Source: Clostridiales bacterium
Lineage (GTDB): Bacteria > Bacillota > Clostridia > Lutisporales > Lutisporaceae
Assembly: GCA_012522255.1 (NCBI GenBank)
Contig: JAAYKT010000017.1
Location: 1-12,347 of the forward strand
DNA: 12,347 bases
Direction: 5' to 3'
Numbering within the stretch: position 1 is the first letter of the stretch; each line of letters starts with the position of its first letter. A model generated the notes under the pieces. The model ran no database searches, was not told where the DNA came from, and saw only the letters and a program-made list of their open reading frames with translations. Below are positions 6,790 through 12,347 of this stretch, piece by piece. The position numbers were made by a program, and so were the translations under genes.

Positions 6790-7968
6790 TTAATGTGGAT
6801 AGATATAATTCACGATGTTGACTACTTTTCCTTCCTTTATATAAACCCTGGGTACTCTTCTTCCTATCATGCATACTATTTCATAATTAATAGTGCCTAA
6901 TTTATTTGCTATCTCGTCAATAGAAATCATTTGCCCATTTTGTTCACCAAAAAGTATAACCTCATCCCCTACCTTAATATCATCAATACCTGTCACATCT
7001 ATCATGCATTGGTCCATGCATATTCTTCCTGCAATAGGTGCCCGCTGCCCTTTAACTATTGTATCAGCCTTGCCTGTCAGCATTCTTGTATACCCATCTG
7101 CATAACCTAAAGGTAAAGATGCTATTGTAGATTTTTTCGGTGCGATAAACTTTCTTCCATAGCTTACGCTTACGTCTTTTTCAATATCTTTTACATGTGT
7201 AATGCGTGCCTTTAATGACATAACCTGCTTTAAATCAATTCTATCAAGCATAACGTCTTCGGAAGGGGCCAATCCATAAAGTATTATGCCTGCCCTAACC
7301 ATATCCAAATGCATATCCGGTAAATCAATAATAGTAGCACTATTGCCGCAATGCCTTACATTGATTTTTACGCCTTCTTCCGCAAGTCTGTCATACATCC
7401 ATTTAAATTTTTCAAATTGCTTGTAAGTGTATTCTTTATCCGTTTCATCCGCAACGGCGAAATGTGTAAATATACCTTCTATAAACAAGTTAGGTAATAA
7501 TGATATTTTTTTAACTGTGCTGACGGCATCTTCATTTGGTACAAGGCCGATTCTGCCCATTCCTGTATCTATCTTTATGTGAATTTTGGCATTTTTATTC
7601 TGCCTGACAGCCTCTTTGGATATAGCTTCTGCCACATCATAAGAATATACCGCTTGCTCCACATCATTTTTGACTATTTCTCCCGCTCTTTCGGGGCCCG
7701 TATACCCCATAATAAGAATATGTTCCTTTATCCCAAATTTTCTGAGCTCCAAAGCTTCGTCCAATACTGCCACCGCAAACCTGTCCGCGCCGTTTTGCAA
7801 TAATGTTTCAGCAATATACTTGGAACCGTGGCCATAACCGTCTGCCTTGATCACTGCGGTTATCAAAGCATTTTTATCCGTTAACCTTCTTATCTCCCGC
7901 ATGTTATGTGCCAAATTATCAAGGTTTATTTCAGCCCATACCGGCCTTATTTGATTTAAATCATACAT
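6790..7968 (-). CDS. alr: Alanine racemase, from its own internal start
   Basis: 392 residues from ATG 7968, the usual length for Alr. This PLP enzyme interconverts L- and D-alanine and supplies D-alanine for peptidoglycan. The PLP lysine is K41 in AVIKADGYGHG; GMGRIG (136-141) carries R139; the catalytic tyrosine is Y270 in VSYGRKF; LPLGYADGYTR and GRICMDQCMIDV (314-325) are family signatures in the C-terminal barrel. All catalytic residues are present. GGGAGGTC ends 5 bases before this ATG, the best-placed site in the whole nnrD-alr frame, so separate Alr is very probably made even if a fusion is also made. The frame upstream of the ATG has no stop codon, so the same residues can also be translated as the C-terminus of the nnrD reading. 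Confidence 0.92.
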   Translation of the reverse strand: MYDLNQIRPVWAEINLDNLAHNMREIRRLTDKNALITAVIKADGYGHGSKYIAETLLQNGADRFAVAVLDEALELRKFGIKEHILIMGYTGPERAGEIVKNDVEQAVYSYDVAEAISKEAVRQNKNAKIHIKIDTGMGRIGLVPNEDAVSTVKKISLLPNLFIEGIFTHFAVADETDKEYTYKQFEKFKWMYDRLAEEGVKINVRHCGNSATIIDLPDMHLDMVRAGIILYGLAPSEDVMLDRIDLKQVMSLKARITHVKDIEKDVSVSYGRKFIAPKKSTIASLPLGYADGYTRMLTGKADTIVKGQRAPIAGRICMDQCMIDVTGIDDIKVGDEVILFGEQNGQMISIDEIANKLGTINYEIVCMIGRRVPRVYIKEGKVVNIVNYIYPH

Positions 7969-8964
7969 TTCTTGACCTCCCTTATTTTTACACTTTGCAG
8001 ATTCATCCAAAATACCGCAATTATAACCGATTTCTACACGATTTATATTTTTAATGGAATTAGGAATAAATCCGATTATGTCCGTTGCAACCATACCCCA
8101 CTGCCCTATCTCCTGTGCAGCCTTGTCACCGGCGCGGCCATGAATATATACACCGCATGTTGCGGCATTTTTCGGTTCAAATCCCTGGACAATCAATGAG
8201 ATTATAATACCTGCCAAAACATCCCCCGAGCCGGCTGTAGCCATGCCCGGATTTCCTGTTGGATTAATCAATGCTTCCCCGTTAGGCATGCTTATTACAG
8301 TATGATGTCCTTTTAAAACAACCGTTACTTTGTATTCTTTTGCGAACTTTTGGGCATAACTTATTCTGTCTTTTTGTATATCGGCAACACTGACTTTTAG
8401 CAACCGTGCCATTTCTCCGGGGTGAGGGGTTATGACGATCTCTCCTTTTCTTTTTTTGAAAACAGAAAGATCCTTTGACAACGCATTTAACCCGTCCGCA
8501 TCTATTATTAGAGGTTTTTTATACTCCATTATTAATTTAGTTACAAGTTGTGAAATATCCTTACCTGAGCCCAAACCCGGCCCTATAAGCATCGCAGTAG
8601 ACTTATCACATTCCTCGGCAATTTCATCAAAACTTTCTGCAGACAAACAGCCTTGTCCATCCTCTGCAAGGCCTTTTGTCATGATCTCCGGCACCCTGCC
8701 GCTTACAATATTCATCAGACTATCAGGCACAGCCAACATAACTATGCCGGCACCTGCCCTCATCGCTGCCTCTGAAGATAAAAGTCCCGCACCTGCCATA
8801 CCTTTTGAGGCCGCTATAATCAAGGCCCTCCCATAAGTACCTTTGTGAGAATTATTCTCCCTATTCCCAAAGAAATTTTTAACATAACTTTCGTCAATAA
8901 CACGCGGTTTTGTTTCTGATACTTTTTCACAATCATTAATGGATATTTCGGCTGATGCCCTCAT
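6790..8964 (-). CDS. nnrD: NAD(P)H-hydrate dehydratase continuous in frame with alanine racemase
   Basis: One open frame from ATG 8964 encodes 724 residues: a dehydratase (1-332) and then a complete alanine racemase (333-724). The first part has NSHKGTYGRALIIAASKGM (38-56), GPGLGSG (128-134), IDADGLNAL (154-162), TPHPGEM (179-185) and NPGMATAGSGDVLAG (238-252), with D248 the expected catalytic residue. NnrD enzymes use ADP or ATP to turn hydrated, damaged NADH and NADPH back to the normal cofactor in the cytoplasm. The NnrE epimerase domain usually fused in front is missing. No stop codon separates the two enzymes, so this is either a true bifunctional protein or an nnrD that lost its stop. 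A strong internal start for alr remains. ATG 8964 is the first sensible start, lies within the acpS end, and has no good ribosome-binding site. A start at 9063 would add 33 residues read from acpS sequence in another frame. Confidence 0.8.
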   Translation of the reverse strand: MRASAEISINDCEKVSETKPRVIDESYVKNFFGNRENNSHKGTYGRALIIAASKGMAGAGLLSSEAAMRAGAGIVMLAVPDSLMNIVSGRVPEIMTKGLAEDGQGCLSAESFDEIAEECDKSTAMLIGPGLGSGKDISQLVTKLIMEYKKPLIIDADGLNALSKDLSVFKKRKGEIVITPHPGEMARLLKVSVADIQKDRISYAQKFAKEYKVTVVLKGHHTVISMPNGEALINPTGNPGMATAGSGDVLAGIIISLIVQGFEPKNAATCGVYIHGRAGDKAAQEIGQWGMVATDIIGFIPNSIKNINRVEIGYNCGILDESAKCKNKGGQEMYDLNQIRPVWAEINLDNLAHNMREIRRLTDKNALITAVIKADGYGHGSKYIAETLLQNGADRFAVAVLDEALELRKFGIKEHILIMGYTGPERAGEIVKNDVEQAVYSYDVAEAISKEAVRQNKNAKIHIKIDTGMGRIGLVPNEDAVSTVKKISLLPNLFIEGIFTHFAVADETDKEYTYKQFEKFKWMYDRLAEEGVKINVRHCGNSATIIDLPDMHLDMVRAGIILYGLAPSEDVMLDRIDLKQVMSLKARITHVKDIEKDVSVSYGRKFIAPKKSTIASLPLGYADGYTRMLTGKADTIVKGQRAPIAGRICMDQCMIDVTGIDDIKVGDEVILFGEQNGQMISIDEIANKLGTINYEIVCMIGRRVPRVYIKEGKVVNIVNYIYPH
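7974..7981 (-). promoter_or_regulatory. Ribosome-binding site of alr, inside the nnrD-alr frame
   Basis: GGGAGGTC on the minus strand with a 5-base spacer (AAGAA) to ATG 7968. It is translated as the linker residues ...KGGQE just before the alr methionine. Its strength argues that alr is still started independently. Confidence 0.8.
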
Positions 8965-9382
8965 TTGCCGAGATGAGCATACTTTCAATATCCATCCACC
9001 TCTTTTCAAGAGAAACTTCCGCAACGGCTGTAGCCACGGCATATAGTTTGCAATGAGAAACACTTACATGAATCAAACCTATATAGTTGCTGTCTGCATA
9101 ATCTTTAACCTTACCGTTTAATCTGACATAGGGACGTCCGCTGCCGTCCCTCATAATCTCTACTTCTTTCCACTTAAACCTGCTAAGCCCTGTGCCAATA
9201 GCTTTAAATACCGCTTCCTTTGCTGAAAACCCACCGGCAATATTTTGCGGATTCCAATTTTTATATTCATAGTATTCCAGTTCTTCCTCGCTGAATAATC
9301 TGCTCAAAAGATTTGGATACTTTTTGATAACGTTTTTAATCCTATTTATCTCAATAATATCAGTGCCTATTCCATAAACCAT
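8936..9382 (-). CDS. acpS: Holo-[acyl-carrier-protein] synthase
   Basis: 148 residues. It transfers 4'-phosphopantetheine from CoA to apo-ACP, activating the carrier for fatty acid synthesis in the cytoplasm. GIGTDIIEINRI (4-15) with magnesium ligand D8, GGFSAKEAVFKA (50-61) with E56, and VSVSHCKLYAVA (106-117) are the three signature regions. Members are usually about 120-126 residues; here about 23 extra residues follow AVATAVAE and the gene overlaps the nnrD start by 29 bases. The start ATG has GGGGGTG about 5 bases upstream. It is the first gene after the leuS terminator and probably heads the acpS-nnrD-alr unit. Confidence 0.95.
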   Translation of the reverse strand: MVYGIGTDIIEINRIKNVIKKYPNLLSRLFSEEELEYYEYKNWNPQNIAGGFSAKEAVFKAIGTGLSRFKWKEVEIMRDGSGRPYVRLNGKVKDYADSNYIGLIHVSVSHCKLYAVATAVAEVSLEKRWMDIESMLISANEGISRNIH

Positions 9383-9393
9383 TAGGGCACCCC

Positions 9394-9411
9394 CTATATT
9401 AAATAATATAG
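9394..9411. repeat. Inverted repeat next to the acpS ribosome-binding site
   Basis: CTATATT (9394-9400) and AATATAG (9405-9411) form a perfect 7-bp AT-rich inverted repeat with a 4-base loop. It abuts the GGGGGTG ribosome-binding site at 9388-9394. It could limit access of ribosomes, be a protein-binding site, or be chance in AT-rich DNA. Confidence 0.35.
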
Positions 9412-9429
9412 CAAGCCATATAGGTTAGT

Positions 9430-9458
9430 ATTCTACATTGACTTAGGATTTCCTCCAA
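9430..9458 (-). promoter_or_regulatory. Candidate promoter for acpS-nnrD-alr
   Basis: TTGGAG (9453-9458) and TAGAAT (9430-9435) are 17 bases apart, just past the leuS terminator and about 48 bases ahead of acpS. The -10 box matches sigma-A at five of six bases; the -35 box matches at only three. Its place right after a terminator makes it a reasonable candidate. Confidence 0.4.
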
Positions 9459-9494
9459 AAAAAATCAGTTGCCAATGTTTATCACACGGCAACT
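9457..9494 (-). terminator. Rho-independent terminator of leuS
   Basis: AGTTGCC (9494-9488) and GGCAACT (9473-9467) form a perfect 7-bp stem with a 14-base loop, followed by GA and eight T on the minus strand. The stem starts 14 bases beyond the leuS stop. A T-rich run also follows on the plus strand, so it could act in both directions. Confidence 0.85.
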
Positions 9495-9507
9495 ATTTTT
9501 TATTTTT

Positions 9508-11949
9508 CTATTTTACCACTATGTTTATCAATCTGCCTTTTACCACTATTACTTTGATAATTTTCTTATCTTTAATAAAATCCTTTGTTTCATCATCATC
9601 CATTACAATCGCCTCAATTTTCCGGGCATCGGCTTCAGAAGGCACCATAATTCTTGACCTAACCTTGCCGTTAATTTGAATCGCTATTTCAACCTCATCT
9701 TTTATCAAAGCCTCTTCGCTCCATTTCGGCCAAGGTTGATTGAAAATTGAATATTCATATCCCATGGATTCCCACATTTCTTCGGCAAAGTGAGGTGCAA
9801 AGGGCGCGATAATCCTGATTAAATCGGCAAAAGTCTCCTCAAATAAGGTGATATTTTTTTCATTTACTTCTGTATCATACTTATACAATGCATTTAACAG
9901 TTCCATCATTCTTGCTATTGCCGTATTAAAATGAAAATCTTCAGTGTCTATGGTAACTTCTTTTATAGCATTGTGCCTATTATATAATAAATCTTTTTCA
10001 GCTGCCCCGATTTTACCTATACCTTTTTTGCCTTTTAATGCTATAACCTTTTCCGATAATCTCTCAATTCTGTTTAAAAATCTGGCTATTGCCTTTATGC
10101 CGTCGTCATTCCAGGGTCCGCCTTCTTCATAAGCAAAACCGAACATTAAATACAACCTGAATACATCAGAACCATGTTCATCGATATAACTGTCAGGTGA
10201 TATAACATTGCCTTTTGACTTACTCATTTTATTACCGTCAGCTCCTAATATTACCCCCTGATGTCTCAGTGATAAAAAGGGTTCGTCAAAATCCAAATAC
10301 CCTAAGTCCCTCAAAGCCTTGGTAAAAAACCGTGCATACAGAAGATGCATAGCCGCGTGCTCTGCTCCGCCAACATACTTATCTACAGGAAGCATTTTAT
10401 TTATCCATTCTTTATTCCAAGCTTCTTTTTCGTTCCTATTGTCGGGATACCGTAAGAAATACCAGGAAGAGCATACAAAAGTATCCAAGGTATCCGCATC
10501 TCTTTTTGCAGGTCCCCCGCACTTGGGACATTTCGTATTAATGAATTCCGGTGATTTTCTAAGAGGCGACTCACCGTCGGGAGTGAATTCAACATTATAA
10601 GGGAGGAGTACAGGCAATTCTTCCTCCGGCACGGGAACCGCACCGCAGTGTTCACAATAAACTATAGGTATAGGCGTACCCCAATATCTTTGCCTTGAAA
10701 CAAGCCAATCCCTCAACCTATAATTTATCTTCATCTCACCTTTATTATTTTTGCTCAGTTCTTCAACTATGCTATTCATGGCATCTTTGGATTTCATACC
10801 GTTAAAGCTGTTACTGTTAACCAAAACTCCGTAGTCTATATAAGGTAAAGGGGCATCACTGCCGTCCTCACTGTCAATAACCCTTACAATCGGAAGGTTA
10901 AACTTTTCCGCAAACTCAAAGTCTCTTTCATCATGTGCCGGAACGGCCATAACACATCCTGTGCCATAGGTTGCAAGAACATAATCCGATATCCAGATAG
11001 GCAGTCTCTCCCCTGTCAGCGGGTGGAAGCAATAAGCTCCTGTAAAAACTCCTGTTTTTTCCTTCACTGTTGACATTCTGTCTATTTCACTTTGTTTTTC
11101 AGCCCACTTTTTATAATCTTCTACGGATTGCCTGCATTCATCAGTGGTTATTTTATCAACTAATTCATTTTCCGGAGCCAAAACCATATAGGTAATCCCG
11201 AATAAGGTGTCTGCTCTTGTTGTAAAAACTTTAAACCTTAAATCCGAGTTTTCTATTTCAAATTCTATTTCGGAACCTTCTGACCTGCCTATCCAATTTA
11301 CCTGAATCTTTTTAGTTCTTTCAGGCCAATCTATTACATTCAATTTTTCCAACAATTCATCTGCATAAGCGGTAATCTTAAAAAACCACTGAGTCAGATT
11401 CTTTTTTATGACCTCGGATTGACACCTTTCACAAAAATTATCTATTACCTGCTCGTTTGCCAATACCGTTTGACAGCTGGGGCACCAGTTAACGGGGGCT
11501 TCTTTTCTATAGGCCAGGCCCGCCTCATATAGTTTTAGAAAGATCCATTGAGTCCATTTATAGTATTCGGGATTGCATGTAACAACTTCATAATCCCAGT
11601 CAAACATTGCTCCCATTTCTTTTAACTGTTTTTCCATGGTTTCAATATTTTTAATCGTTGAATCCTGAGGATGTATGCCTGTTTTTATTGCATAGTTTTC
11701 TGCAGGTAAACCAAATGCATCAAAACCCATAGGTTGAAACACTTCATAGCCCTGCATCCTTTTAAACCTTGCCCAAGAATCTGTAGGACCGAAATTATAC
11801 CAATGGCCTACATGAAGGTTGGCCCCAGAAGGATAAGAGAACATCTCAAGACAATAAAGTTTCTTATCCACATTCTCGGGATTAAAACTGTAAAGCTTTG
11901 TATCCTCCCATTTCTTTTGCCATTTACTATCAATTTTCACATTATACAT
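9508..11949 (-). CDS. leuS: Leucyl-tRNA synthetase
   Basis: 813 residues, full length. This cytoplasmic class I enzyme charges tRNA-Leu with leucine. The ATP-site motif HVGH is at 46-49 and KMSKS at 574-578. The CP1 editing domain carries TTRADTLFG (243-251) and GTGCVMAVPAHDERD (329-343), including the aspartate that recognises mischarged amino acids. Cysteine pairs at 156/159, 173/176, 432/435 and 474/477 look like two zinc sites. The anticodon-binding and C-terminal domains close the protein. After HVGH the sequence is WYNFGPTDSWARF rather than the common Escherichia/Bacillus-type PxGYTATD, pointing to a different bacterial subtype. The start ATG has AGGAG 8 bases upstream. The gene is single, with a T-box leader ahead and a terminator behind. 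Confidence 0.98.
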   Translation of the reverse strand: MYNVKIDSKWQKKWEDTKLYSFNPENVDKKLYCLEMFSYPSGANLHVGHWYNFGPTDSWARFKRMQGYEVFQPMGFDAFGLPAENYAIKTGIHPQDSTIKNIETMEKQLKEMGAMFDWDYEVVTCNPEYYKWTQWIFLKLYEAGLAYRKEAPVNWCPSCQTVLANEQVIDNFCERCQSEVIKKNLTQWFFKITAYADELLEKLNVIDWPERTKKIQVNWIGRSEGSEIEFEIENSDLRFKVFTTRADTLFGITYMVLAPENELVDKITTDECRQSVEDYKKWAEKQSEIDRMSTVKEKTGVFTGAYCFHPLTGERLPIWISDYVLATYGTGCVMAVPAHDERDFEFAEKFNLPIVRVIDSEDGSDAPLPYIDYGVLVNSNSFNGMKSKDAMNSIVEELSKNNKGEMKINYRLRDWLVSRQRYWGTPIPIVYCEHCGAVPVPEEELPVLLPYNVEFTPDGESPLRKSPEFINTKCPKCGGPAKRDADTLDTFVCSSWYFLRYPDNRNEKEAWNKEWINKMLPVDKYVGGAEHAAMHLLYARFFTKALRDLGYLDFDEPFLSLRHQGVILGADGNKMSKSKGNVISPDSYIDEHGSDVFRLYLMFGFAYEEGGPWNDDGIKAIARFLNRIERLSEKVIALKGKKGIGKIGAAEKDLLYNRHNAIKEVTIDTEDFHFNTAIARMMELLNALYKYDTEVNEKNITLFEETFADLIRIIAPFAPHFAEEMWESMGYEYSIFNQPWPKWSEEALIKDEVEIAIQINGKVRSRIMVPSEADARKIEAIVMDDDETKDFIKDKKIIKVIVVKGRLINIVVK

Positions 11950-11961
11950 AACTACAACTCC

Positions 11962-12204
11962 TATAAAATAATAAACCCCGCCTCAAAGAGACGGGGATTT
12001 CCCGCGGTACCACTCAAATTGGTTATCTTATATAACCCTCTTAAAGGTCCCTGTAACGATGGGTCTCGTCTTGCCTTACTGTTACTTCAGGCTGCTGCTC
12101 CGGGGCGAGTTCAAAGCCTCTCGACTGCCACCTTTCACCCTTGCATGGCTCTCTAAAAGTCTCAAAAACTCCTATTGGTCCCTTTCCTCGCATTTGTAAT
12201 ATTG
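11962..12204 (-). promoter_or_regulatory. T-box riboswitch, leucine (leuS leader)
   Basis: The leader RNA of leuS contains the T-box core GAGTGGTACCGCGG (12015-12002). Its TGGT (12012-12009) would pair with the ACCA end of uncharged tRNA, and the T fits an A discriminator base as in tRNA-Leu. Stem I elements are visible: AGAGAGCC near 12154, GCGAG near 12190 able to pair with CTCGC near 12106, and the specifier region GAACTCGCCCCGG, giving the Leu codon CTC at 12109-12107. Uncharged tRNA-Leu should stabilise an antiterminator and allow leuS transcription. The 5' end is estimated from the promoter. Confidence 0.93.
11965..11996 (-). terminator. T-box terminator of the leuS leader
   Basis: CCCCGTCTC (11996-11988) and GAGGCGGGG (11984-11976) form a 9-bp stem with one G-U pair and a 3-base loop, followed by TTTATTATTTT. 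It lies directly after the T-box core, the arrangement expected for tRNA-controlled attenuation. Confidence 0.9.
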
Positions 12205-12210
12205 TATGAA

Positions 12211-12239
12211 ATTCTATCTTATAATTGCGCCATTGTCAA
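12211..12239 (-). promoter_or_regulatory. leuS promoter (sigma-A type)
   Basis: A perfect -35 box TTGACA (12234-12239), a 17-base spacer and a -10 box TAGAAT (12211-12216), one base from consensus. Transcription should begin near 12204, at the start of the T-box leader. It is the best promoter in the window. Confidence 0.9.
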
Positions 12240-12347
12240 TGGGTTTGGCGCATTTTTTGCCCTGCCAGGTATTCCTATCTATAAATCTTTGGTCTATGGA
12301 GTTCAAAACCTCCCATTTGTTAAGGCTCCATTTGGGGCCAATAAGAG
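12214..12347 (-). other. Uncertain open stretch at the window edge, possible 3' end of a gene
   Basis: One minus-strand frame is open from the window edge for 43 codons to a TAG at 12216-12214, which is also the first three bases of the leuS -10 box. The reading (for example KWSLNKWEVLNSIDQRF) matches no family I know. Two plus-strand frames are also open here, so coding is not established. Nothing else is evident in 12260-12347 apart from short near-repeats of AAATGG. Confidence 0.15.
12226..12252. repeat. Nested inverted repeats over the leuS -35 region
   Basis: Outer arms TGCGCC (12226-12231) and GGCGCA (12247-12252) enclose a 15-base interval. A second near-perfect palindrome, CCATTGTCAATGG (12230-12242), covers the -35 box itself. 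On the plus strand the outer stem is followed by six T, so it may instead be a terminator for leftward-to-rightward transcripts. A repressor operator is the other possibility. Confidence 0.5.

Noticed and set aside
8432..8836. 134-codon plus-strand open frame opposite nnrD
   Set aside because: It mirrors a well-supported minus-strand gene and its residue pattern is that of an antisense reading; there is no ribosome-binding site.
8965..9063. Extension of the nnrD frame upstream to 9063
   Set aside because: These 33 codons are the acpS sequence read in another frame and match no NnrD N-terminus.
10401..10655. 84-codon minus-strand open frame within leuS
   Set aside because: It is an out-of-frame reading inside an intact leuS.
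11734..12156. 140-codon plus-strand open frame across the leuS start and T-box
   Set aside because: It is antisense to leuS and to a structured leader RNA, and its sequence resembles no protein family.
12239..12347. Plus-strand ATG at 12239 with an open frame to the window edge
   Set aside because: There is no ribosome-binding site, the start lies inside the leuS promoter palindrome, and the sequence is not recognisable; too short to judge.
1..12347. CRISPR arrays, insertion sequence ends, tRNA or rRNA genes
   Set aside because: I saw no regularly spaced repeats, no transposase gene with terminal repeats, and no tRNA-like or rRNA sequence on either strand.

Overview
The window comes from a low-GC Gram-positive bacterium, almost certainly a member of the Clostridia (Bacillota). 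The evidence is its AT-rich composition, Shine-Dalgarno sequences of the GGAGG type ahead of most genes, frequent GTG and TTG starts, a T-box riboswitch on leuS, and the Bacillota core order acpS - nnrD - alr - ndoAI - ndoA. I would not go below class. Every convincing gene lies on the minus strand, so the transcription order is from high to low coordinates.

Region by region, in transcription order. (a) 12347-11950: a near-consensus promoter (12211-12239) followed by a leucine T-box leader with a CTC specifier and a terminator. (b) 11949-9508: leuS, closed by a strong terminator at about 9457-9494. (c) 9382-6790: acpS, overlapping a NAD(P)H-hydrate dehydratase gene (nnrD) that runs with no stop codon into alanine racemase (alr). 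An intact ribosome-binding site and ATG remain at the alr boundary. (d) 6565-5932: the ndoAI/ndoA (MazE/MazF-type) antitoxin-toxin pair, closed by a terminator that overlaps the toxin stop codon. (e) 5751-5206: a membrane-anchored coiled-coil protein of unknown function. (f) 5153-1747: a MATE/MOP-family transporter, a GNAT-type acetyltransferase and a PIG-L (LmbE) deacetylase, tightly spaced. (g) 1544-1: a DUF4330 membrane protein, a small protein with internal repeats, and the N-terminal part of an O-antigen ligase/polymerase-like membrane protein that leaves the window at position 1.

The right half is housekeeping: leucine charging, carrier-protein activation, repair of damaged NAD(P)H, D-alanine supply for the cell wall, and an mRNA interferase with its antitoxin. 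The left half looks like part of a surface-glycan or glycolipid locus, with a transporter of the flippase superfamily, a deacetylase next to an acetyltransferase, and an O-antigen ligase-like protein. Its substrate cannot be read from the sequence.

The most unusual features are the in-frame nnrD-alr joint with its retained internal start, the absence of the NnrE epimerase half upstream of nnrD, the repeat protein coupled to the O-antigen ligase-like gene, and nested inverted repeats over the leuS promoter. I found no CRISPR array, tRNA, rRNA, insertion sequence or phage gene. No stretch over 300 bases lacks an assigned feature. The last ~110 bases (12240-12347) hold no gene I can establish.
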